DNA of 64,000 bases from Bin87 sp965116785. Lineage in GTDB: Bacteria; Chloroflexota; Dehalococcoidia; Lucifugimonadales; UBA3495. The stretch is from positions 558,001 through 622,000 of the forward strand of contig OZ220731.1 in the NCBI GenBank assembly GCA_965116785.1, in the 5' to 3' direction. Shown here one piece after another: positions 27,398 to 36,568 of the stretch (its first letter is position 1; every line of letters starts with the position of its first letter). The notes under the pieces were generated by a model that saw only the letters and a list, made by a program, of their open reading frames with translations, was not told the DNA's origin and made no database searches. The translations under genes and the position numbers were made by a program.

Positions 27398-27426
27398 ATT
27401 ATAGCATTCGGCGCATCGAGTGTCAG
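27398..27426 (-). promoter_or_regulatory. sigma70-type promoter of the rpsF-ssb-rpsR operon
   Basis: On the minus strand CTGACA (27426-27421) and TATAAT (27403-27398) are separated by exactly 17 bp, and TGC precedes the -10. The element lies 37 bp before the rpsF start. It is the best consensus promoter in this half of the window. Confidence 0.85.
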
Positions 27427-27440
27427 CACGGGCGTTGCAT

Positions 27441-27459
27441 GAAAACCCCGGAAACCGGG
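27441..27459 (-). terminator. possible weak terminator after the alpha-E gene
   Basis: A 5-bp GC stem (CCCGG/CCGGG, 3-nt loop at 27452-27454) is followed on the minus strand by GTTTTC. It lies about 90 bp after the alpha-E stop and just upstream of the rpsF promoter. The stem is short, so this is a tentative call. Confidence 0.4.
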
Positions 27460-27544
27460 TCCGACCCCGTCTAGCGGCCGTCTTCGGTTCTCGCTGCGTT
27501 GCGGTCCGCAGCCTGCGCATAGCCCGCTCGCACGAAATCCGGGG

Positions 27545-28564
27545 TCAGTAGTCGAAGTAGACGGCGTTAACGAGGCCGTGCAACTGCCGGCTCAGGTCCG
27601 CGATCCGAACCAGGAGCAGCGGTCTGTCGTCAGCGTCCGGCCACTCGTACCTAACCAGCGATCGGAGACGGCCCGACATTCGGATTGCTGCATCGGTGGA
27701 TCCGTGGTCGGGGCCCGTGCCGATCGCCTCAAGTTCAGCGGACATGCCGTCCAGGGCACGGAGCATCGAGTTCGGAAGCAGCGGGTCGGTGACCAGCAGG
27801 TTGAGTACCTGGTCCGGCCGTATCTCCACCCCGTAGGCGCGAATGTACGCCTCCTGGGCGTGAAAGATGCGGAGCAGCGTGGTCCAGTCGGACTCGGTGT
27901 GTTCGGTGGGCTCTGTGTCCTCTTCCATCTGCGCCAGCAGGAGGCCGCTCGCCAGTTGGGAACGCTCTAGGTACCGGCCCAATTGCATGAAGTGCCACCC
28001 TTCGTCGCGGTACATGGTGGCCGCCGCCACTCCCACGAAGGTCTCGATGTCCTCCGCCGTTTGTGTGTAGAAGCCCTCGGGTGACCCTAGCCATATGTCC
28101 AGAATCCTGATCCGCTGGAGCTTCAGGTAGGTCAGGTTCAGCGACCGCCACATCTCGGCGCTGATGCAATGACGCATCTGTCGCGCGTTTTCCCTTCCCG
28201 ACGCAAAGCAACTCCACACCGAGCTCGGATTGGCGCGTTCGAACGTGAGGTCGTCCGCGAGCGTGAACGAATCCGCCAGGGTGTAGTTGTCGCTGATCCG
28301 CCGCTGCACCTGGACCTGCCCCGACGGCTCCTCCGCCCGCTGGAACTGCGGCGTGGCTCTCTCGTACGACGGCGAGAGGTCCAGCCCTCCCGCTGGTGGT
28401 TCCCGGTCAAGGCTGCGATAGATGCGTCGCCAACCCGAATAAATCTCCCCGGTCGGGCGGTCGACCAGGGCCTCCGCCTGCAGCTGCAACAGGCGGCTCA
28501 GGTGGTCCGCCCGCTCCAGGTAGCGGCCCATCCAGTAAAGTCCTTGCGCGCTTCGAGAGAGCAA
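27545..28564 (-). CDS. alpha-E domain protein (DUF403)
   Basis: A 339-aa all-helical alpha-E protein. It starts with LLSRSAQGLYWMGRYLERADHLSRLL and has the later hallmark HFMQLGRYLERSQLASGLL plus a C-terminal RIADLSRQLHGLVNAVYF. The family nearly always occurs beside a circularly permuted ATP-grasp protein, as here. A role in ligase-type peptide or amide synthesis is proposed but unproven. TTG at 28564 is the start, with GGAGG 10 nt upstream and 5 bp after the ATP-grasp stop. Confidence 0.88.
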   Translation of the reverse strand: MLSRSAQGLYWMGRYLERADHLSRLLQLQAEALVDRPTGEIYSGWRRIYRSLDREPPAGGLDLSPSYERATPQFQRAEEPSGQVQVQRRISDNYTLADSFTLADDLTFERANPSSVWSCFASGRENARQMRHCISAEMWRSLNLTYLKLQRIRILDIWLGSPEGFYTQTAEDIETFVGVAAATMYRDEGWHFMQLGRYLERSQLASGLLLAQMEEDTEPTEHTESDWTTLLRIFHAQEAYIRAYGVEIRPDQVLNLLVTDPLLPNSMLRALDGMSAELEAIGTGPDHGSTDAAIRMSGRLRSLVRYEWPDADDRPLLLVRIADLSRQLHGLVNAVYFDY

Positions 28565-28569
28565 ACTAG

Positions 28570-30015
28570 CTAGTCCTCCAGGACCCAGACGTCCTTGCCG
28601 CCGCCGCCCTGGCTGGAATTGACCACCAGGCTGCCCCGCCTCAGGGCCACTCTGCAAAACGCCCCGGGTACCAACCGGGTGGCCTTTCCGTGCAGGATGA
28701 ACGGCCGCAGGTCGACGTGTCGCGGCTCGAATTTGCCGTCGATCAGGCAGGGCGACCGCGACAGCGCAAGCGTTGGTTGGGCGATGAAATCCGCCGGGTT
28801 GGCGCGAACCTGATCGGCGTATTCCGCGCGCTCCTCCGGCGTCGAGTGAGGTCCCACCAGCATCCCGTATCCGCCCGACTCGCCGACCCGTTTGACCACC
28901 AGCTTGTCCAGGTTGTCCAGCGTGTACTCCAGTTCCTGCGGCCGCCGGCAGAGGTAGGTCTCCACGTTCTCCAGCAGCGGTTCCTCTCCCAGGTAGTACC
29001 GGATCAGGTCGGGCACATACGCGTAGACACTCTTGTCGTCGGCCACGCCCGTTCCCGGCGCGTTGGCCAGCGCCACGTTCCCCTGGAGGTACACGTCCAT
29101 CAGGCCCGGCACTCCGAGGACTGAGTCCGGCCGGAAGACCGTGGGGTCGATGAAATCATCATCGACGCGGCGGTAGATCACGTCAACCTTCTGCAGCCCG
29201 GTTGTCGTCCGCATGTGGACGAAACCGTCCCTGACCACCAGGTCGCGACCCTCCACCAGCTCTGCGCCCAGTTCGCCGGCCAGGAACATGTGCTCGTAGA
29301 ACGCGGAGTTGTACACCCCCGGAGTGAGCAGAGCGATGCTCGGATTGGCGCCGCCTCCCGGCGCCAACTCCCTTAGGGTGTGCCGCAACAGCCGGCCGTA
29401 GTTCTCAACCTCCAGCACCCGTGACGCGCGATACAGCCGCCTCAGACTCGCCTTGACCGCCTTCCGGTTGGCGATCATGTACGACACACCGGATGGGACC
29501 CTCAGGTTGTCCTCCAGCACCCGGTAGCCGTCGTTGGTGCGCACCACATCGGTGCCGCAGATGGCGACCCAGGTACCCTCGGGCGGAGTGAAACCGCGCA
29601 TCTCCAGGCGATATTGCGGACACCCCAGGATCATGTCTTCCGGGATCACGCCGTCCCTGGTCACTCGCGACTCGCCGTACACGTCCTGGAGGAAAAGGTT
29701 CAGCGCTTTGAGACGCTGGGTCAGTCCCGCTTCCAGCTCTCGCCACTCCGATTCGGCGATCAGCCGGGGCACGCAGTCGATGGGAATGATCCGCTCGTCG
29801 GCCTCATCGTCACCGTATACGGTGAACGTGATGCCCTCGTTGGAAAACGACCGCGTTACTCTCTCCTGTATGGCCGCCAATTCTTCGGCTGAAAGATCGG
29901 TGAGCGTCCGTTGCAGCCCCTTCCAATCGTCTCTCGTTCGGCCATCGGCGTGAAACATCTCGTCAAAGATGTCCGCGTCGATGCTGTAATCCTGGAACCG
30001 ATCTGCCGTAGTCAC
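28570..30015 (-). CDS. circularly permuted ATP-grasp type 2 protein
   Basis: A 481-aa ATP-grasp protein of the permuted DUF404/DUF407 class. Features are GITFTVYGDDEADERIIPID, VYGESRVTRDGVIPEDMIL, WVAICGTDVVRTNDGYRVLE, NLDKLVVKRVGESGGYGMLVG and the final VVNSSQGGGGKDVWVLED. Members are predicted amide-bond ligases and are usually clustered with alpha-E, a transglutaminase-like gene and a proteasome-like protease. Only alpha-E is present here. Confidence 0.9.
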   Translation of the reverse strand: MTTADRFQDYSIDADIFDEMFHADGRTRDDWKGLQRTLTDLSAEELAAIQERVTRSFSNEGITFTVYGDDEADERIIPIDCVPRLIAESEWRELEAGLTQRLKALNLFLQDVYGESRVTRDGVIPEDMILGCPQYRLEMRGFTPPEGTWVAICGTDVVRTNDGYRVLEDNLRVPSGVSYMIANRKAVKASLRRLYRASRVLEVENYGRLLRHTLRELAPGGGANPSIALLTPGVYNSAFYEHMFLAGELGAELVEGRDLVVRDGFVHMRTTTGLQKVDVIYRRVDDDFIDPTVFRPDSVLGVPGLMDVYLQGNVALANAPGTGVADDKSVYAYVPDLIRYYLGEEPLLENVETYLCRRPQELEYTLDNLDKLVVKRVGESGGYGMLVGPHSTPEERAEYADQVRANPADFIAQPTLALSRSPCLIDGKFEPRHVDLRPFILHGKATRLVPGAFCRVALRRGSLVVNSSQGGGGKDVWVLED

Positions 30016-30259
30016 GCGCGCCTCTCGTTAGCCCGTGCACTCAACTGTTCGCCGGCCGCCCGAACCGTCGGGACGGCACTAGTGGCAGCAGCCTAGCAAA
30101 TAGCCGCACGGACGCACAACTCAATCGCTGGCCGTCACGGCTGCGGGACGACATCTAACGACCCCGACGTGCCCTGCACCATGAGCAACCCTCGCGTCCA
30201 CCGATCCGGCCATCGCCGCCAGGTCGCTGGCCGCCGATTCGGTAGCGATGGGCCCCGGT

Positions 30260-31309
30260 TCACGCGGCGGCCAGCGCCGGTATCACGTGATTACCGAAAG
30301 CCTGCACTTCGGCTTCCGGAGGGGCGAAGGTCAGGCACGGCATCAGGTAAAGTTGATTGACCCCATGCTGCGCCATTTCCTGGATCCGTGTTGTGCAGTA
30401 CTCTGGCGTGCCGATCAGCCCGAGCGCATCGCACAGCTGCCCGATCACCTCGTCGTCCACGAACTCGGTCAACTCGATGGCCTCGTCCCAGTTCGGCGCG
30501 TGCCCCAGGTCGGGATAGACGTCGCGCACCGACTGCGGAACCTCGTAATCCGGGATGTCCAGCCCGGAGTAGGGCAGCCAGTTGGGGCCGCCCCACATCA
30601 GCCCCCAGTGCACCGCCGTCGGGCGCGCCAGCCGGCGAGCCTCTTCCGTGGAATCGGCGACGCACGTCCGCACCGCGAACATCACGTCCAAATCCTCGAG
30701 GCTGCGACCGCTGCGTTTCGCTCCGGTTTCCAGGTGCTCCATCGCCCGAGCGATGATGCCCGGGGTATATCCCACCAGCACCAGCGCTCCGTCGGCCACC
30801 TCGCCCGCCAGTTCCAGCGAACGCGGACCCGAAGCCGCCATCAGGACGGGAACGCCGTGCCCTCCGTCGCTGCCCGCGAAGTCCAGGCGATTGGTCATTC
30901 CGTCGAATTGCACGGACTCGCCTGCCAGCAGCGCCTTCACCTCCATGATGCAGCGGCGCATCTGTCTCAGGGTCGCCGGCCGGCGGCCGATGGTGCTGGC
31001 CGAGGTGTACCCGGTCCCGATGATGAACTTGGTCCTGCCGGGAGCGATTTCCGCCACCGTCTGCGCGGCCCCCGCCAGCACCGACGGGATGCGCCCAAAG
31101 GGGTTGGTCACGGCTGGGAACAGCCGTAGCGAGTTGGTAACATTGGCTGCCATGCCCATCGTCACGAAGGTGTCCCGGCATATCATCTGGCTGTCCAGGA
31201 TCCCGGCGCCGTCGAAACCCGCATCCTCGATCTGGCGTATCATCCTCAATAGGTCCGGCATCGGCGACGTGCCGGGGACGCGCATTGAAATCTTGATGGG
31301 CTCTGCCAT
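30260..31309 (-). CDS. LLM-class flavin/F420-dependent oxidoreductase
   Basis: A 349-aa luciferase-like TIM-barrel protein: KISMRVPGTSPMPDLLRMIR, GFDGAGILDSQMICRD, LFPAVTNPFGRIPSVLAGA, KFIIGTGYTSASTIGR, PVLMAASGPRSLELAGEVADG. This resembles the Mer/F420-dependent branch, but FMN use cannot be excluded. GGAGGA lies 7 nt before the ATG. A TATACT hexamer about 40 bp upstream is a candidate -10. It is divergent from the cysteine dioxygenase-type gene. Confidence 0.92.
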   Translation of the reverse strand: MAEPIKISMRVPGTSPMPDLLRMIRQIEDAGFDGAGILDSQMICRDTFVTMGMAANVTNSLRLFPAVTNPFGRIPSVLAGAAQTVAEIAPGRTKFIIGTGYTSASTIGRRPATLRQMRRCIMEVKALLAGESVQFDGMTNRLDFAGSDGGHGVPVLMAASGPRSLELAGEVADGALVLVGYTPGIIARAMEHLETGAKRSGRSLEDLDVMFAVRTCVADSTEEARRLARPTAVHWGLMWGGPNWLPYSGLDIPDYEVPQSVRDVYPDLGHAPNWDEAIELTEFVDDEVIGQLCDALGLIGTPEYCTTRIQEMAQHGVNQLYLMPCLTFAPPEAEVQAFGNHVIPALAAA

Positions 31310-31506
31310 AGGGGTTTCCTCCGTCGGAAATCGGGTCGTTCAACTCGGTCGCGGTAGTATACCAGCGTGGCCGAAGGCTCCATGCAGGAGTAGCGCCGGG
31401 CGGTCGTGCTCGTCGTGTCAGCTACGCTCGGTCATCGTCCGTCTGTTGCCACTGGAGGCTGCTCAGGGTTAGACTCCGGCTACTTGAACCTTGGAGGGAG
31501 GGTTGG

Positions 31507-32094
31507 ATGGTCGCTGTCCGTTACGCTTTGGAAGACTTTGTTCTGGATATGGAGGATCTTCTCGGTTGCCAGCCAACCGATGAGAAGATCTTCGACAAAG
31601 GCTCAGATTGCTTGGCGAGGCTCATCGCCAATCCCGATGCCATCCCCGAGCGGTTCCGACTGCCGGTTGGTTCGGGAGGCCGCTCCAACCACGGCTCATG
31701 GCTGCTCCACCATAGCCCTGACAGTGGACTGCTGGTAACCGCGGTCGTGTGGGGGCCCGGCGACCACGCCGCGCCGCATGACCACCGGACCTGGGGCATG
31801 ATTGGCGTGATGGACAACGCCCTCACCGAAACCCGCTTCCGACGCGTCGACGACCGCCAGCGCGAAGACTGGGCCCAATTGGAGCAGGGCCGCTCCGCCG
31901 TGGTCAGGCCGGGCGAAATCAGCCTGTTGATCCCGGAAGTCGATGAAATCCACCAGATGGACAATTTCACCGACCGACCCACCGTCGAAATCCATGTCTA
32001 CGGTCAGGATCTCCGCGGCTTGGAGCGCGTCCGTTACGACCTGGAGACCGGCGCAATCCGGCAGATGATGACGGAAAAGTACGATAACTGCTGA
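31507..32094 (+). CDS. cysteine dioxygenase-type cupin
   Basis: A 195-aa cupin of the thiol-dioxygenase family. The metal site is APHDHRTWGMIGV (two His ligands) and EIHVYGQDL (third His). Family members oxidise cysteine or 3-mercaptopropionate to the sulfinic acid with O2. The neighbouring rhodanese and sulfite-oxidase-type genes support a thiol catabolic role. The ATG at 31507 has a GGAGGGAGGG site just upstream. The substrate preference (Arg versus Gln at the carboxylate pocket) was not resolved. Confidence 0.85.
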   Translation: MVAVRYALEDFVLDMEDLLGCQPTDEKIFDKGSDCLARLIANPDAIPERFRLPVGSGGRSNHGSWLLHHSPDSGLLVTAVVWGPGDHAAPHDHRTWGMIGVMDNALTETRFRRVDDRQREDWAQLEQGRSAVVRPGEISLLIPEVDEIHQMDNFTDRPTVEIHVYGQDLRGLERVRYDLETGAIRQMMTEKYDNC

Positions 32095-32388
32095 TCAGGC
32101 ATTGCCGTGCGGGGGCATTAACGCCTCCCCGCGTGTATACTGTCCGCATAACAGGTTGATATCGTTACATCGGCAAGCGGGCCCCATAACGGCCGAACCT
32201 AAGATTGGCCTTCGCCTCGAATTGCAGCGGGTGCAAAGGTCGGTCATCTCGAAGTAACATGACTCATTGTCATATGTCCCGTCGGTCGACCCATCGCAAA
32301 TCGAAGACATGATCGATAACTTCTTCGCCCGAGCGGCTGCGAATTGCTCTATGGAAACCAAATCGACCTGGTCGACGGAGATGCGCTG

Positions 32389-34005
32389 ATGGCTACATCG
32401 TTTAGTTCTGAACAACTCAGCGAGCTGTTCAACGCCACCACTCCATTTGCCCTGATTGACGTACGCGAACCCGGCGAGTACAACTCGAGCCACATCCCGG
32501 GTAGCAGCCTGATGCCTCGCCGCAGGTTGGAGTTTGACCTGCACGACGCCGTACCCCATGCGGGCACATTGATCGTCCTGTGCGACGACGATGGGCGTCG
32601 GGTGTCCCAGGCCGTGGCAACAGTCGAAGCCATGGGGTTCTCACACGTCGGATGGCTGGACGGCGGCATCAACCGCTGGATGAGCTTGGAATACCCCACC
32701 GAATGGGGTGTAAATGTTCCCAGCAAGGACTTCGGCGAAAAGGTCGAAGTCGTCCACCAAGTGCCGGAAATCGACGCCATCGAGCTCCGCGCCCGCATGG
32801 ACCGCGGCGAGAAAATGGTGATCCTCGATACGCGAACACCGGAGGAATACCGCCGTTTCTGCATACCCGGTGGCCGCAGCGTGCCCGGTGGCGAGTTGGC
32901 CCTCCGCATAACCGATATAACCGCCGACCTGGACCCGGATACCACCGTCGTCGTGAATTGCGCGGGACGAACCCGCAGTATCATCGGCACCCGCGTCCTG
33001 CAGCGCATGGGTCTGGATCGCGAAGTCGTCGGCCTCAAAAACGGCACCTCCGGCTGGGTGCTGGCCGGCTACGATCTGGAATCCGGCGCCACCCGCGACC
33101 GGCTTCCCAATGTGTCCGCGTCAGGTCAGGCCGCCGCAGAGGCTTACGCCGAGCGGTGCGCGACTGAAGACGGCGTGCGCTACCTGGACGTAGCGGGTCT
33201 GGACGCCATGGCCGATCGCAGCGTAACCGAAAGCATCTACTTCATCGACGTCCGCACCTCCGAGGAATACGACCGCGGCCGTATCCCGGGTTTCCGCTGG
33301 TTTCCCGGTGGACAGTGCGTGCAACGCAGTGACGACGTCGCCGTGGTGAAAAACGCTCCGATAGTTTTCTGCTGCGACGGCAGGGCCCGGGCCACGTTGA
33401 CCGCCTCTTGGTACCGCCAGTTGGGATACGAACAGGTTTATGCAGTTGACGGCGGCACCGGGGCATGGGTAGATGCCGGCAGGCCCCTGGAATCCGGGAT
33501 GAGCATCGCCGCCTTGAACGACGGTTCTATCTCCGGCGAAATCGAGTCGGAACTGTTAGTGGAGGCTCGTCGCACGGTGCCCACAGTATCGGCTAGGGCT
33601 CTCGACCAGAACCGGCCCGACGTGATCATCTTCGTAGACACCAGCCAGGAATTCGCCCGTGCTCACGTGCCGGGGTCGCGGTGGGTCCCGCGCGGTTGGC
33701 TGGAATGGCAGATCACCGACCACGTCCGGTCCAACGACGTCTCCATCGTGGTCACCTGTGTTGATGGACGCCAGTCTCTCCTCGCGGCGGCGACGCTTCG
33801 TCAGATTGGCTATTCGAACGCCCGAGCTCTCGCTGGCGGCGTTAATTCATGGCAGGCTGCCCGCCTGTCGATTGAAGAAGGGCTTGCCGGCGTTACGCGC
33901 ACACCTGCGGACGTCGTGTTCAGCGGACCGGATCGCACCTACGCTGACATGCAGAACTACCTGCGCTGGGAGACCGCCCTGGGCGAGAAGTACGCCTCCG
34001 GTTAG
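32389..34005 (+). CDS. four-domain rhodanese sulfurtransferase
   Basis: A 538-aa protein made of four consecutive rhodanese domains. Each keeps a Cys in the active-site loop: LCDDDGR (Cys 65), NCAGRTR (Cys 191), FCCDGRA (Cys 328, with Cys 329 next to it) and TCVDGRQ (Cys 457). Each domain starts with a DVREPGEY-, DTRTPEEY-, DVRTSEEY- or DTSQEFAR-type segment. No signal peptide is visible. ATG at 32389 has GGAGA 8 nt upstream. It lies between a thiol dioxygenase and a sulfite oxidase-type gene, so persulfide transfer is a fitting role. Confidence 0.92.
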   Translation: MATSFSSEQLSELFNATTPFALIDVREPGEYNSSHIPGSSLMPRRRLEFDLHDAVPHAGTLIVLCDDDGRRVSQAVATVEAMGFSHVGWLDGGINRWMSLEYPTEWGVNVPSKDFGEKVEVVHQVPEIDAIELRARMDRGEKMVILDTRTPEEYRRFCIPGGRSVPGGELALRITDITADLDPDTTVVVNCAGRTRSIIGTRVLQRMGLDREVVGLKNGTSGWVLAGYDLESGATRDRLPNVSASGQAAAEAYAERCATEDGVRYLDVAGLDAMADRSVTESIYFIDVRTSEEYDRGRIPGFRWFPGGQCVQRSDDVAVVKNAPIVFCCDGRARATLTASWYRQLGYEQVYAVDGGTGAWVDAGRPLESGMSIAALNDGSISGEIESELLVEARRTVPTVSARALDQNRPDVIIFVDTSQEFARAHVPGSRWVPRGWLEWQITDHVRSNDVSIVVTCVDGRQSLLAAATLRQIGYSNARALAGGVNSWQAARLSIEEGLAGVTRTPADVVFSGPDRTYADMQNYLRWETALGEKYASG

Positions 34006-34083
34006 GCGGGCCACAGCGGCGCCGGAGTTGCGAGACCCGTCATCAGCCGCTCGCTGAGTTCGGGAAAAAGACAGGAGACCTGG

Positions 34084-34329
34084 TCACCCGGTGGTGTCGA
34101 CCAGGTCGCTTTCTTCGGGATTGGGCTCGATCCGCAGCGTCTGCACCATCCGGTTGTACGTCGTTTCCGACTGATGGGCCTGCCCCACGTGGCCGGTGGC
34201 CGCGTCTTCCGCCCGTCGCCGGTCGTCGAATATGTCGTACCAGTCGCACTCGGCGCAGTCCACACGCCACTCCGTGCGGCCCGTGGGGACCTGCTCCGTT
34301 ATCTCGACGATGATGTGCAGCGTGGTCAC
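34084..34329 (-). CDS. small putative zinc-binding protein
   Basis: An 81-aa protein with a C-x2-C pair followed by His residues (DCAECDWYDIF then GHVGQAHQ), the spacing of a small C2H2-type zinc knuckle. The GTG start has AGGAGG 5 nt upstream. It is convergent with the rhodanese gene and points away from the sulfite-oxidase-type gene. I do not recognise a family function. DNA, RNA or protein binding are all possible. Confidence 0.72.
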   Translation of the reverse strand: MTTLHIIVEITEQVPTGRTEWRVDCAECDWYDIFDDRRRAEDAATGHVGQAHQSETTYNRMVQTLRIEPNPEESDLVDTTG

Positions 34330-34630
34330 TGGAACCTCCTGGAGTTGCTGCGGGGTGCGCCTTACCGCGATTGTTCACGCGGCTGCGCCTCGTGTCAAAT
34401 CGCCCGATCCCGGTTTGGCGTCGCCCCCATTGCGGAGAATTCGGCGCCCCTCACCCCGATCCGCAAATCGACGGCACGCACTTTCGCGCCGGTGTGCGGA
34501 ATCGTGTCCGCGGGATGCCTGCAATGACCCCGACCCGCGTTGACTACTACTTGTCGCCGCGCCGCCAGCATGGGAAACTGGCACATCGCCGGCCTCGGGC
34601 CGGTCATCCAACCTCGGAGATGCACGGCAG
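34330..34630. other. intergenic region before the sulfite-oxidase-type gene
   Basis: These 301 bp hold no supported gene. A perfect GC hairpin (CCGGCC, 3-nt loop, GGCCGG) lies about 25 bp before the oxidase start, and CGGAGA serves as its ribosome binding site. I see no consensus promoter. Confidence 0.45.
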
Positions 34631-35836
34631 ATGACTACTCAGCAGAATGCCCCAGGAAACCAGGCCGATGATGCCGCCCGGCCCGACTTCTTGCAAATGG
34701 ACGGAAACCAGTCCGCAGACGGTGCAGACAGCGCCGACTCCTGGTACGGTTGGCCCCATAAGAAGGTCGAGCCCGTTACCTTGCCCCGACCCGATGGCAA
34801 GACCGAGCGCGTGCGCACCCCGGTCATGGACCTGGAGGGCCTCATCACGCCCACCGAATTGCACTACGTGGTCCAGCATTTCGGCGTGCCCGACCCGGTG
34901 ACCGTCCGGGATTGGTCCCTCTCCGTCGACGGAGAGGTCAAAAAGCCTCTGCGGCTGGACTACGACGCCGTTCGCCGTTTCCCTTCACGCTCGGTCCGCA
35001 CCGTGATGGAGTGCTCCGGCAGCGACGCCACCTACTTCGAGTACTTCAAGGGCGAGGGTCCCCGGCCTTCGCGAACCCAGGAGCGGATGATCCTGTCCGG
35101 CAGCGAGTGGACCGGCGTCCCCCTGGCGGCAATCCTGAACGAGGCCGGCCTGACCGGACGCGCCACCCACATCCGCGCCGAGGGCTGGGATGAGGGCGTG
35201 CCCGCCACTGCCGAAGAGGGTACCGAGCCGTTCTTCTACGACAAGGGACTTCCCCTTCAGAAGGCGCTTCATCCAGACACCATCCTCGCCTACGCCCAGA
35301 ACGGTCAGGTGCTGGAGCACCTGCACGGCGCACCCATCCGCCTCCTCGTGCCCGGCTGGTCGGGCAACTGGTCCGTCAAGTGGCTGCGTCGCCTGGAGGT
35401 ACTGGATCACGAGCCCGAGTGCTGGTATCACTACAACTTCTATTACTACGGCGATTCGGCGGACGACCCCAACAAGGAACTGATCACCACCATCGGCGTG
35501 AAATCCCTGGTGTCCCAGCCCAATGACGATACTTCAACCTTGCCGGCCGGCCAGCACGTGGTCCGCGGTTACGCCTGGAGCGGTGGCGGCGCCATCAACC
35601 AGGTCGACGTCAGCGTCGACGGCGGCAAGTCCTGGCAACCGGCCCGCCTCGAAGAACCCGCCGAGCGCTGGATGTGGCGCCGCTGGTCCTGGGTCTGGGA
35701 CGCTGCGCCGGGTCAGTACACGGTCATGTCCCGCGCCACCGACAGCGTCGGCCAGGTCCAGTCACACGAGCCGCGTTACAACAATATGCGGAAGAACTTC
35801 AGCGCCATCGTCGGGTACGATATTACGGTGCAATAG
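34631..35836 (+). CDS. sulfite oxidase-type molybdopterin oxidoreductase (SoxC/SorA-like)
   Basis: A 401-aa protein with the Moco domain (about 75-280) and a C-terminal dimerisation Ig-like domain (about 295-400). The molybdenum-ligating Cys is near residue 128 in VMECSGSDATYFE. Further conserved parts are HGAPIRLLVPGWSGNWSVKWLR and WSGGGAINQVDVSVDGG. Characterised bacterial members are exported by Tat, but no twin-arginine signal is visible in the acidic, polar N terminus. It could therefore be cytoplasmic. Sulfite from thiol dioxygenation is a plausible substrate. Confidence 0.88.
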   Translation: MTTQQNAPGNQADDAARPDFLQMDGNQSADGADSADSWYGWPHKKVEPVTLPRPDGKTERVRTPVMDLEGLITPTELHYVVQHFGVPDPVTVRDWSLSVDGEVKKPLRLDYDAVRRFPSRSVRTVMECSGSDATYFEYFKGEGPRPSRTQERMILSGSEWTGVPLAAILNEAGLTGRATHIRAEGWDEGVPATAEEGTEPFFYDKGLPLQKALHPDTILAYAQNGQVLEHLHGAPIRLLVPGWSGNWSVKWLRRLEVLDHEPECWYHYNFYYYGDSADDPNKELITTIGVKSLVSQPNDDTSTLPAGQHVVRGYAWSGGGAINQVDVSVDGGKSWQPARLEEPAERWMWRRWSWVWDAAPGQYTVMSRATDSVGQVQSHEPRYNNMRKNFSAIVGYDITVQ

Positions 35837-35865
35837 GCTCGCATCCACCCGCCGCGGGGACCGCA

Positions 35866-36564
35866 ATGACTACTGCAACCGGAACCTCTTCTGGGGCCGC
35901 CGAACGGCCTGAAACTGGCGGCGCAACGGAATTCCCGTTGGTCGGCCAACTGCGCCTGAACCTGTCAGTGTTGGGCGTCGATCCCAACGCGCCCGATTTT
36001 GCCGAGCGACTCTTCCGTATGGCTCGCGACAACGAGCCTTACACCTTCGAGTTCTCGGCCAATGGAGACCTGATAGTTATGGCGCCATCTGGCCCTGAAA
36101 GCAACGAAGGTGAACAGGGAATCAACTACGGATTATATGGTTGGGGTTTGAACAACCGAGGCCGAACCTATTCCCAAACTGTGCAGTTCCAATTGCCCAG
36201 TGGCGCGGTGTACGTCCCTGACGCCGCTTGGATCACACAGGAAAGGTTCGACGCACAGCGCTCCTCAGAGTACCGGAGCACCATACCCGGCGCGCCCGAT
36301 TTCGTTGTCGAAGTCCGCTCCCGCACCGACCGCGTCGACGCGGGCCTCGCCAAGATGCAGGAATGGATGGACGGCGGCTCCCGACTTGGTTGGTACATCG
36401 ACCCCTATGGCCTTCGCGTGTACGTCTATCGGACCGGACGGGAGGTTGAGATACTGGACAATCCCGAAACCCTGTCGGGCGAAGACGTCCTGAGTGGGTT
36501 TGTGTTTGAAGTGAAGAGGCTCGTTTTCGACCGTTACGCCGAACTGACGGGCCACGGAGAATAA
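35866..36564 (+). CDS. Uma2-family (DUF820) putative endonuclease
   Basis: A 232-aa PD-(D/E)XK-fold protein: YTFEFSANGDLIVMAPSGPE, VYVPDAAWI, then PDFVVEVRSRTD and KMQEWMDGGSRLGWYIDP. The active-site Asp/Glu pattern of the family is present. Uma2 proteins are abundant and mostly uncharacterised, and they sometimes accompany mobile DNA. ATG at 35866 is chosen because the longer frame to 35674 overlaps the oxidase gene. It separates the sulfite oxidase from the flavoprotein gene. Confidence 0.88.
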   Translation: MTTATGTSSGAAERPETGGATEFPLVGQLRLNLSVLGVDPNAPDFAERLFRMARDNEPYTFEFSANGDLIVMAPSGPESNEGEQGINYGLYGWGLNNRGRTYSQTVQFQLPSGAVYVPDAAWITQERFDAQRSSEYRSTIPGAPDFVVEVRSRTDRVDAGLAKMQEWMDGGSRLGWYIDPYGLRVYVYRTGREVEILDNPETLSGEDVLSGFVFEVKRLVFDRYAELTGHGE

Positions 36565-36568
36565 CAGC

